DNA from: Sulfurimonas sp.
Lineage (GTDB): Bacteria > Campylobacterota > Campylobacteria > Campylobacterales > Sulfurimonadaceae
DNA length: 6,308 bases
Direction: 5' to 3'
Assembly (NCBI GenBank): GCA_027063215.1
Contig: JAMOSE010000166.1
Coordinates: forward strand, 1-6,308
A program made the translations under genes and the position numbers. Position 1 is the stretch's first letter; each line of letters starts with the position of its first letter. Positions 1 through 4,660 of the stretch are shown here, in pieces. Under the pieces are notes generated by a model. It saw only the letters and a list, made by a program, of their open reading frames with translations, was not told where the DNA came from and did no database searches.

Positions 1-128
1 TACAATGGGTAAAAGAGGCTGTTGAAAAACTGCCAAATGTAAAAGATGTTGATGTTGAAGTTGTCTGGGAGCCTGAGTGGAATATCTCTATGGCAGATGA
101 TAACGTTAAAAAGGCACTTGGTGCTTAA
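1..128 (+). CDS. DUF59/MIP18-family Fe-S assembly protein, C-terminal fragment
   Basis: This is the 3' end of a gene that starts left of the window. It reads in the frame beginning at base 3 and stops with TAA at 126-128, so about 41 residues are visible. The fragment has the usual end of the DUF59 (MIP18/SufT/PaaD-like) fold: a helix, a strand around NVKDVDVEVVWEPEW, then a short helix ending in LGA. The WEPEW tract matches the W(D/E)PxW motif near the C terminus of this family. Family members help assemble or deliver iron-sulfur clusters in the cytoplasm, and some belong to phenylacetyl-CoA oxygenase operons. The conserved N-terminal part, including any cysteine, is outside the window, so the subfamily cannot be decided. 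It converges on the siroheme decarboxylase gene, with a hairpin terminator between them. Confidence 0.7.
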   Translation, partial: QWVKEAVEKLPNVKDVDVEVVWEPEWNISMADDNVKKALGA

Positions 129-135
129 ACTTTTG

Positions 136-162
136 GCATAAGAGATTTTCTCTTATGCTTTT
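136..162 (+). terminator. Hairpin terminator between convergent genes
   Basis: A perfect 10-bp inverted repeat, GCATAAGAGA (136-145) and TCTCTTATGC (149-158), encloses a TTT loop and is followed on the plus strand by TTTT (159-162). It lies 7 bases after the stop of the DUF59 gene and directly beside the stop of the minus-strand siroheme decarboxylase gene. The T run favours plus-strand termination. On the minus strand the stem is followed by CCAAAAGTTT, with no clean T run, so termination of that gene here is less certain although the stem is the same. Confidence 0.75.
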
Positions 163-1165
163 ACACTTCTTGTAATGCTCTCTCTTCCCACTCTTTAAAT
201 GCAGGAGTGAAATATTCAATTCGTACTTTTTTAAACTCTCTTGATGAGTAGAGTGGCATATGTTCTTTTGATTCTATCTCTTTTGCCATATCTTCTATAA
301 TGCTATTTGTTTCTTCTGTAGTTTTACCATGAACCATAGTAAAAAGATTGTAGGGCCAGTTTGGATATTTTGGACGCAGGTAGCAGTGACTTACAGCAGA
401 GAATGCAGCAGCCTTTTCTCCTATTGCTTCGCCATCTGCTTCATCAACATCCCAAACAACCATTGCATTGGCATTAAAACCTGCTTTTCTATGGTTTAAA
501 ATAGAGGCAAAGCGTCGCATAACTCCAGCATCCTGTAACTCTTGGAGTATTGCAAAAAATGTTTTGTAGTCTATATTGAGTTCATCAATTATTTTTTTAA
601 ATGGTTCGCTGACAAACTCTATGTCATATTGTGCACGCATAATGATGTCATGATGCAGTTGTGTGAGCTCTATATCTTTATGAACAACTTTTTTTACCTT
701 CTCTTTTTTCTCATCTTTTCCGGTAGTGTTAAGTTTTACATTAATCTTAAAGAGTTTGAGGGTAGGGAGCATGATATAATCATCAGCCTCTGTGAGTTTT
801 GCTAAAAGCTCTATGGTTTTGTCAAGTCCCAAAAGAGAATCTGGTGCTACTGCCATAGTAAACCAGATGTTAAAGTCATGGTTTCTCTCATAGTTATGCG
901 AAACACCAGGATGTGCATTGATGATTTCTACTGCACTTTCTATCTTTTGAGGAGCAATTTTAAAAGCTACCAGAGATGATTTGTAACCAAGTCTTTTTGT
1001 GTCAAATATTGCTGAGGTTTGTCGGATAATATTTGCCTTTTTTTCTTCTTGTAAAATTTTTAAAACTTCATCTTCACTCATAGCAAGCTCATCTGCTATA
1101 ACTGTAAAAGGTTTAGCTGTGAGCGGAAATTTTTTTTGTATTCTTGATAGTATTTCTTGTTTCAT
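161..1165 (-). CDS. nirDL: Siroheme decarboxylase, two-domain single-chain NirDL type
   Basis: The protein is predicted to remove the two acetate carboxyl groups at C12 and C18 of siroheme, giving 12,18-didecarboxysiroheme in the cytoplasm, an early committed step of heme d1 synthesis. It has 334 residues in two related Lrp/AsnC-like halves. The N half (about 1-146) has a winged-helix region, then RLGYKSSLVAFK (58-69) and SHNYERNHDFN (89-99). A lysine-rich linker (about 147-163) leads to the C half, with RRFASILNHRKAGFNANAM (217-235) and SHCYLR (259-264) followed by WPYNLFTMVHG (270-280). The two SHxYxR motifs at equivalent places mark the NirD/L/G/H and AhbA/B family. Many relatives are separate subunits of about 150-170 residues; fused NirDL proteins are known. 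The ATG follows a weak AAAGAA ribosome site. An FNR-type box sits upstream at promoter spacing. The assignment is firm; which half corresponds to which named subunit is not. Confidence 0.9.
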   Translation of the reverse strand: MKQEILSRIQKKFPLTAKPFTVIADELAMSEDEVLKILQEEKKANIIRQTSAIFDTKRLGYKSSLVAFKIAPQKIESAVEIINAHPGVSHNYERNHDFNIWFTMAVAPDSLLGLDKTIELLAKLTEADDYIMLPTLKLFKINVKLNTTGKDEKKEKVKKVVHKDIELTQLHHDIIMRAQYDIEFVSEPFKKIIDELNIDYKTFFAILQELQDAGVMRRFASILNHRKAGFNANAMVVWDVDEADGEAIGEKAAAFSAVSHCYLRPKYPNWPYNLFTMVHGKTTEETNSIIEDMAKEIESKEHMPLYSSREFKKVRIEYFTPAFKEWEERALQEV

Positions 1166-1185
1166 TGTTCTTCTTTATATTTTTA

Positions 1186-1198
1186 TTTGCTGATTGTA
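1186..1198 (-). promoter_or_regulatory. Predicted promoter of nirDL (-10 and start site)
   Basis: Read on the minus strand, TACAAT (1198 to 1193) matches the TATAAT -10 consensus at five of six bases. It predicts a transcription start near 1186 and a leader of about 20 bases before the ATG at 1165. No TTGACA-like -35 is seen at the usual place. That region is instead covered by the FNR-type box at 1221-1234, as expected for an activator-dependent promoter. Confidence 0.5.
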
Positions 1199-1220
1199 TC
1201 TATCTTTTTATAAATTTAAA

Positions 1221-1234
1221 TTGATGTTTGTCAA
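1221..1234. promoter_or_regulatory. FNR/DNR/NNR-type (Crp-Fnr family) binding site
   Basis: TTGATGTTTGTCAA matches the family consensus TTGAT-N4-ATCAA at nine of ten defined positions (G for A at the start of the second half-site). Its centre at 1227.5 lies exactly 41.5 bases upstream of the start site predicted from the minus-strand TACAAT, the class II activator position. It is between nirDL and the divergent Met8-type gene. The plus-strand -10-like sequences TATAAT (1235-1240) and TATGAT (1245-1250) would place the box at about -19.5 or -29.5, where a bound protein would more likely block than activate. Which Crp-Fnr member binds (oxygen-sensing FNR or NO-sensing DNR/NNR) cannot be read from the site. 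Confidence 0.6.
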
Positions 1235-1250
1235 TATAATATGATATGAT
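1235..1250 (+). promoter_or_regulatory. Candidate -10 elements for the Met8-type gene
   Basis: Two plus-strand -10-like hexamers, TATAAT (1235-1240) and TATGAT (1245-1250), lie 30-45 bases before the ATG at 1280. No convincing -35 accompanies either, which is common in AT-rich Campylobacterota. The sequence is so AT-rich that chance matches are likely, so this is a weak call. Confidence 0.3.
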
Positions 1251-1268
1251 TCTTAATTAACTAAAAAG

Positions 1269-1275
1269 AGGAGGT
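1269..1275 (+). promoter_or_regulatory. Strong Shine-Dalgarno of the Met8-type gene
   Basis: AGGAGGT is a full-length match to the anti-Shine-Dalgarno sequence and ends only four bases before the ATG at 1280. It fixes that start. It is the strongest ribosome site in the window; the other genes have partial matches such as AAGGA or AAAGAA. Confidence 0.8.
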
Positions 1276-1279
1276 ATAA

Positions 1280-1846
1280 ATGAGCTATTTTCCAGCTTTT
1301 TTAAAATTAGATGATAAAAAGATCTTGATTGTAGGTGGTGGAACCATTGCTTATGAGAAATTAGTGCATCTTTTAGATTTTACAGATGACATCGATCTTA
1401 TTGCACAGGAATTTTCGCAGGAGATGTTAGAAAAGATAAAAGAAAATGATTTACATTTTGAGACAAGAGGCTATAAAGAGGGTGATATTGCAATGTATGC
1501 TATTGTTATCATAGCAGTAGATGATATTCCTTTGCAAGCTGCTATTTTTGAAGAATCTAAAAGATACAAATGTCTGTGTAATGCAGTTGACTCGGTAGAT
1601 TATTGTGATTTTATCTTTCCGTCTTATATTAAAAAAGATGATTTGACAATTGCAGTCTCTACTTCAGGTGCTTCACCTGCTATGGCAAAACATTTACGAA
1701 GATATCTGCAAAATTTGATTCCTGAGAATATCGGTGTATTCCTGCGTGAGATGCGAACTTTGCGTGAAAGTTTGCCAAAAGGCAAAGAGAGAATGAAAAT
1801 GCTTGATGAAAAAGCAAAAAAATATATACAAAATTGGAGTAGATAG
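1280..1846 (+). CDS. Precorrin-2 dehydrogenase / sirohydrochlorin ferrochelatase (Met8/CysG N-domain type)
   Basis: The protein is predicted to oxidise precorrin-2 to sirohydrochlorin with NAD+ and possibly insert Fe2+ to give siroheme, in the cytoplasm. It has 188 residues, within the range of stand-alone Met8/SirC/YlnF proteins. The N-terminal Rossmann part carries ILIVGGGTIAYEK (15-27), the dinucleotide-binding loop. NAVD (101-104) supplies the aspartate corresponding to the catalytic Asp104 of CysG, followed by FIFPS (111-115). AVSTSGASPAMAKHLR (125-140) is the family signature leading into the dimerisation region, and a basic helical tail ends the protein. There is no fused methyltransferase domain; that activity is the separate cobA product in this window. 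The gene is divergent from nirDL, whose enzyme uses siroheme. Whether it also works as chelatase, or only as dehydrogenase like SirC, cannot be told. Siroheme may also serve sulfite or nitrite reductases. Confidence 0.9.
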   Translation: MSYFPAFLKLDDKKILIVGGGTIAYEKLVHLLDFTDDIDLIAQEFSQEMLEKIKENDLHFETRGYKEGDIAMYAIVIIAVDDIPLQAAIFEESKRYKCLCNAVDSVDYCDFIFPSYIKKDDLTIAVSTSGASPAMAKHLRRYLQNLIPENIGVFLREMRTLRESLPKGKERMKMLDEKAKKYIQNWSR

Positions 1847-1849
1847 GTG

Positions 1850-1873
1850 CTTAACATCTTCTAAAAGATTAAG
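1850..1873. repeat. Small imperfect hairpin between convergent gene ends
   Basis: CTTA (1850-1853) and ATCTT (1856-1860) can pair with AAGAT (1865-1869) and TAAG (1870-1873) around a CTAA loop, leaving AC bulged. It spans the end of the 22-base gap between the Met8-type gene and the convergent trpD2-like gene and includes the latter's stop codon. Neither strand has a T run after it, so it is not a convincing intrinsic terminator. Confidence 0.3.
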
Positions 1874-2762
1874 AGAGTATTTCATAAGCATCTTCAATAG
1901 TAGGTGCTTTTTGTGTTATAAAAAGATATACGGCAGCATTTAAATGAGCTAGTTTTATAAACTCATCAGATGGATTTTTAAGTTGTGCTAAAGATTCTTC
2001 AAGAGAAATCTTCTCCCATGATTTTTTATAATTAATGCCAAAATATTTAGGATCAATAATATACTCTTCTATCTTTGCTTTATCGACCATCCATAAACGA
2101 CCTTTTGAAAAGAGTTCAGGTGTTCCTTCATTTCCTTGAATAAGTGCAAGTTTTTGATATTTGTTTGCATAGATTGCAGCATATTTTTTAACATAAGGTT
2201 TATGAAAAACTCCCGTAATTGCAAATTTGCTTTCTGCTACACCTGTAAGTTTTTCAATAGTACTTAAGCTGCTACGAAGACCTAATGCATTACGAATTTT
2301 TGTAAGTTTATGAAGTTTATTAAAAAATTTTTTTCTATCAAAATAGTATATATTTTCATTGATATTTATATTCGATATGATATTTTTTATCGTTAGTCCA
2401 TCTTTTGCAGGTTGTTTTTCATCTCCTACAAGAACTAAATTAAGATCTTCTTTTTGTAGTAATTTTGCAACTAGTGGAAAGATATATGGATTATTCACTT
2501 TACCATCAAATGGATAACCAAGCTCTATAGAATTTTTTACTTTTTTAGTAATAATATTTTCATCAAAAGCTGCAAGTGCCCCTAAAAACTCTTCTGTTGT
2601 TTCTGGTTTTAAACGCCAACCAAGTAAGAATGCAGCAATTTGTTCACTTGCAATACTTTGATCGAGTATTTGTGTCATCATATCTTTTGCTTCATCAAAG
2701 CTAAGATCTCGATTCCCTTTTGGACCAGTACCTACTGCGTGAATATATTTAAAAAAATCCAT
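1869..2762 (-). CDS. TrpD2/YbiB-like protein (glycosyltransferase family 3, anthranilate phosphoribosyltransferase-like)
   Basis: This 297-residue protein has the architecture of the TrpD fold. A helical N-terminal domain (about 1-70) contains RDLSFDEAKDMM (18-29) and IAAFLLGWRLK (42-52). A larger alpha/beta domain follows, with YPFDGKVNNPYIFPL (83-97), RNALGLRSSLSTIEKL (157-172) and ALIQGNEGTPEL (206-217). The glycine-rich GTGGD phosphoribosyl-pyrophosphate loop of true TrpD is not visible; the equivalent region reads FDGKVNNP, as in the YbiB/TrpD2 branch. E. coli YbiB is a DNA-damage-induced nucleic-acid-binding protein without demonstrated transferase activity. A tryptophan-synthesis role is therefore unlikely, and no trp genes are nearby. 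It lies 59 bases downstream of the lipoprotein gene on the same strand. The start is set by AAGG at 2775-2772, which falls inside an inverted repeat. Its function, and any link to heme d1, is unknown. Confidence 0.75.
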   Translation of the reverse strand: MDFFKYIHAVGTGPKGNRDLSFDEAKDMMTQILDQSIASEQIAAFLLGWRLKPETTEEFLGALAAFDENIITKKVKNSIELGYPFDGKVNNPYIFPLVAKLLQKEDLNLVLVGDEKQPAKDGLTIKNIISNININENIYYFDRKKFFNKLHKLTKIRNALGLRSSLSTIEKLTGVAESKFAITGVFHKPYVKKYAAIYANKYQKLALIQGNEGTPELFSKGRLWMVDKAKIEEYIIDPKYFGINYKKSWEKISLEESLAQLKNPSDEFIKLAHLNAAVYLFITQKAPTIEDAYEILS

Positions 2763-2764
2763 TA

Positions 2765-2801
2765 TTTGCTACCTTTTATTTTATAAATAAAGTGTAGCAA
2801 A
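2765..2801 (-). promoter_or_regulatory. Inverted repeat covering the ribosome site of the trpD2-like gene
   Basis: Read on the minus strand, TTTGCTAC (2801-2794) pairs perfectly with GTAGCAAA (2772-2765). Inside it, CTTTATTT (2792-2785) pairs with AAATAAAAG (2781-2773) apart from one bulged A, leaving an ATA loop. The 3' arm contains the only Shine-Dalgarno candidate (AAGG, 2775-2772), nine bases before the ATG. It can be read as a translation-blocking RNA hairpin or as a DNA operator, since a perfect -10 match sits at its outer edge. It has no T run, so it is not an intrinsic terminator for the lipoprotein gene. Confidence 0.45.
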
Positions 2802-2807
2802 ATTATA
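2802..2807 (-). promoter_or_regulatory. Candidate internal -10 element for the trpD2-like gene
   Basis: TATAAT is read on the minus strand from 2807 to 2802, in the gap between the lipoprotein and trpD2-like genes. It predicts a start near 2795, inside the 5' arm of the inverted repeat. No recognisable -35 is present (AAAATA at the expected place). The call is weak because the region is nearly all A and T. Confidence 0.3.
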
Positions 2808-2821
2808 TAAATAAGAGTACT

Positions 2822-3157
2822 TTATATTTTAAGTTTATCTTCAATTGCGTCTTCTAAATCACTGTCATTTGGTTCAAGGTTAACAAAGTCTTCTGAAAAG
2901 TTAATTGTAACAGCTTTTGTTTCACCATCTTCCGTTTTTTCTGCGATAAGCTCATTTTCTTTAAACTCTGTCATTCTCCAGCCATTTTCTTCACCAGCTT
3001 CAACAATAAGTTTATGGACTTTTGCAAGTGGCATTTTTTCAAAATGTTTAAAATTTGCCGTTTTTGCATCGATTTGAACCCCTTTTGTAGCACTACATGA
3101 GACCATTAATAATGAAGAGAGCAACAAGCCGGTTGCTGTAATAAGAATTTTTTGCAT
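2822..3157 (-). CDS. Small lipoprotein of unknown function
   Basis: This 111-residue protein starts with a lipoprotein signal peptide: Lys3, a hydrophobic stretch (about 4-19), then a lipobox ending MVSC with the lipid-modified cysteine at 21. The residue after the cysteine is Ser, not Asp, which under the E. coli rule would favour the outer membrane. The mature part (about 90 residues) is acidic and has no further cysteine. It looks like one small alpha/beta domain: a helix around PLAKVHKLIVEAGEENGW (43-60), then alternating strands ELIAEKT and KAVTINFS, and a strongly acidic end with PNDSDLEDAIED. I do not recognise a named family. AAGGA lies about nine bases before the ATG and supports the start. 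The gene may be co-transcribed with the trpD2-like gene downstream. Confidence 0.75.
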   Translation of the reverse strand: MQKILITATGLLLSSLLMVSCSATKGVQIDAKTANFKHFEKMPLAKVHKLIVEAGEENGWRMTEFKENELIAEKTEDGETKAVTINFSEDFVNLEPNDSDLEDAIEDKLKI

Positions 3158-3228
3158 TTTATTTTTCCTTTTGTATGCTTCTACCCCTAATAAATAAGTT
3201 AGAAATAGATTAATATGATATAATAATA

Positions 3229-3234
3229 ATTATA
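3229..3234 (-). promoter_or_regulatory. Candidate -10 for the lipoprotein gene
   Basis: TATAAT is read on the minus strand from 3234 to 3229, giving a start near 3222 and a leader of about 65 bases. The surrounding run of A and T holds several other possible -10 hexamers, so this is only one candidate. No -35 element is evident. Confidence 0.25.
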
Positions 3235-3247
3235 AAAAAACTTTGAA

Positions 3248-3276
3248 TTGAATAGATTTTAATGCTTTCGTATGAT
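3248..3276 (+). promoter_or_regulatory. Predicted promoter of the Sel1-repeat gene
   Basis: TTGAAT (3248-3253, four of six matches to TTGACA) and TATGAT (3271-3276, five of six to TATAAT) are separated by an optimal 17 bases. The predicted start is near 3283, about 32 bases before the chosen ATG. That start also falls beyond a possible TTG codon at 3279, which argues against the longer reading. Confidence 0.45.
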
Positions 3277-3303
3277 ATTTGTATTGTATTAGAAGAATAA
3301 AAA

Positions 3304-3309
3304 AAAGGA
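3304..3309 (+). promoter_or_regulatory. Shine-Dalgarno that decides the Sel1 gene start
   Basis: AAAGGA ends five bases before the ATG at 3315, followed at once by a good signal peptide. An alternative TTG at 3279 in the same frame has no comparable site and would add 12 basic residues before the signal peptide. The ATG is therefore preferred. Confidence 0.8.
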
Positions 3310-3314
3310 TTGTT

Positions 3315-3917
3315 ATGAAATTTATTTTTTTTGTATTACTCAATGTGACTCTTTATGCATCAACACAGGAAGCTTTGGATGCTTATAAAAATCATGAATA
3401 TAAAATAGCTTTTTCTCTTTATCAAAAAGAGGCTAAAAAAGGTGATACAACAGCACAAAATGCACTGAGTTATCTTTATTTTAACGGTATTGGTGTTGCT
3501 AAAAATAATGCAAAAGCTTTAGAATGGTTACAAAAGGCTGCAAAAAGTGGTGATGCAAGAGCTGCTTTTGATCTTGGTATGCTTTATTTGCGTGGTGAAA
3601 ATATTCCAAAGGATTTGAAAAAAGCTGCTTCTTGGTTGGAGATTGCTGCAAATAAAGATAATAAAGAAGCACAATATAATCTTGCACTAATGTATTATCA
3701 TGGTGATGGTGTAAAACAAGATATTAAGAAATCAGCAGAATTATTGGATAAAGCTGCAAGAAATGGATATCCGGCTGCAAAAGCAAATGTTGGGAGAGTG
3801 TATATGCAATTGCTTGATTTTAAAAAGGCAAAATATTGGCTCAGCAAAAATGTAAAAGATGGAGATGCTCAAGCAGCTGATCTGTTAAAAGAGATAGAAG
3901 CTGCTCATAAGGATTAG
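3315..3917 (+). CDS. Secreted Sel1-repeat (SLR) protein
   Basis: This 200-residue protein has a short Sec signal peptide (1-15, MKFIFFVLLN core, likely cleaved after LYA), so the mature form should be periplasmic or secreted. After a lead-in helix pair it has four consecutive Sel1-like repeats of about 36 residues: 43-78, 79-114, 115-150 and a shorter 151-182. Each begins with G/D-D/N-x-x-A and carries the LxYxxGxGVxKDxxKAxxWLxKAA pattern. A partial fifth starts at GDAQAAD (183). Such alpha/alpha superhelices usually mediate protein-protein contacts. Helicobacter Hcp proteins share the repeat but have paired cysteines in each; this protein has none, so it is not a disulfide-stabilised Hcp. 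The gene runs divergently from the lipoprotein and converges on cobA with a 5-base gap and no visible terminator. Its partner is unknown. Confidence 0.85.
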   Translation: MKFIFFVLLNVTLYASTQEALDAYKNHEYKIAFSLYQKEAKKGDTTAQNALSYLYFNGIGVAKNNAKALEWLQKAAKSGDARAAFDLGMLYLRGENIPKDLKKAASWLEIAANKDNKEAQYNLALMYYHGDGVKQDIKKSAELLDKAARNGYPAAKANVGRVYMQLLDFKKAKYWLSKNVKDGDAQAADLLKEIEAAHKD

Positions 3918-3922
3918 AAAAA

Positions 3923-4660
3923 TTATTTTTTATTAAACCATTGGAGTTGGTCTCGTAATTCAACAACGCGGCCTACAATGATGAGGGCAGGGGTAGGGAC
4001 ACCTTTTGCTTCTGATACAATATTTTCTAATGTTCCGACGACTACACTTTGTTCATTTGTAGTACCACGGGAAATAACTGCACATGGATAATCTTTAGGT
4101 TTACCTATTTCCATAAGTTTTGAAGTGATTTTTTTAAGATTATGAAGACCCATCAAAAAAACAATTGTATCATCTGTTTTAAAATTTTCCCATGGAATTT
4201 GAGATGTTTCTTTATTTGGTGATTCATGACCTGTTACTACTCTAAAGCTAACAGCAACACCTCTGTGTGTGACAGGTATCCCAGCATATGCAGGAACGCT
4301 AACAGCTGATGTTATACCTGGAATGATTTCAAAACCAATATCTCTTTCATAGAGATACGCTCCCTCTTCTCCACCTCGACCAAAGACAAAAGGATCTCCA
4401 CCTTTTAGGCGTACAACAACATCATGTTTCAGTGCATTTTGATAAATGACTTCATTTATTTCATCTTGAGGAAGTGTATGTCTTCCATCTTCTTTTCCTA
4501 CATAGACAAATTCGCAACCATTTTTTGCTATTTTCAATATTTCTGGATTTGCTAATCTATCATATATGATAACATCAGCTTCTGTGATTACTCTATGTGC
4601 TTTTATTGTCAGGAGTTCAATATCACCCGGTCCTGCACCTGTTAAATATACTTTACCCAT
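3923..4660 (-). CDS. cobA: Uroporphyrinogen-III C-methyltransferase (SUMT; CobA/NirE type)
   Basis: The enzyme adds two methyl groups from S-adenosylmethionine to C2 and C7 of uroporphyrinogen III, giving precorrin-2 in the cytoplasm, the entry to siroheme, cobalamin and heme d1. At 245 residues it is the usual length for a stand-alone SUMT. The tetrapyrrole-methyltransferase motifs are all present: VYLTGAGPGD (4-13), YDRL (33-36), VRLKGGDPFVFGRGGEE (83-99), PGITSA (114-119), GIPVTHR (127-133) and VVTGH (141-145). Its ATG overlaps the nirF stop codon as TAATG, so translation is probably coupled. This operon position suggests a NirE-like job supplying heme d1 synthesis, but sequence alone does not separate NirE from general CobA. 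It ends five bases from the convergent Sel1 gene. Confidence 0.95.
   Translation of the reverse strand: MGKVYLTGAGPGDIELLTIKAHRVITEADVIIYDRLANPEILKIAKNGCEFVYVGKEDGRHTLPQDEINEVIYQNALKHDVVVRLKGGDPFVFGRGGEEGAYLYERDIGFEIIPGITSAVSVPAYAGIPVTHRGVAVSFRVVTGHESPNKETSQIPWENFKTDDTIVFLMGLHNLKKITSKLMEIGKPKDYPCAVISRGTTNEQSVVVGTLENIVSEAKGVPTPALIIVGRVVELRDQLQWFNKK

Noticed and set aside
542..805. Plus-strand open frame opposite nirDL
   Set aside because: It is rich in Phe, Tyr, Ile and Cys with no recognisable domain, as expected from antisense reading of a well-supported gene; no ribosome site.
1850..1873. Intrinsic terminator between the Met8-type and trpD2-like genes
   Set aside because: The stem is bulged and short and neither strand has a following T run, so it is listed only as a weak hairpin.
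1869..2762. True anthranilate phosphoribosyltransferase (TrpD) for tryptophan synthesis
   Set aside because: The GTGGD loop is not visible, the sequence fits the YbiB/TrpD2 branch, and no trp genes are adjacent.
3279..3314. Longer Sel1 protein starting at TTG 3279
   Set aside because: It would put 12 mostly basic residues in front of a good signal peptide, has no ribosome site, and begins before the predicted transcription start. The ATG at 3315 has AAAGGA five bases upstream.
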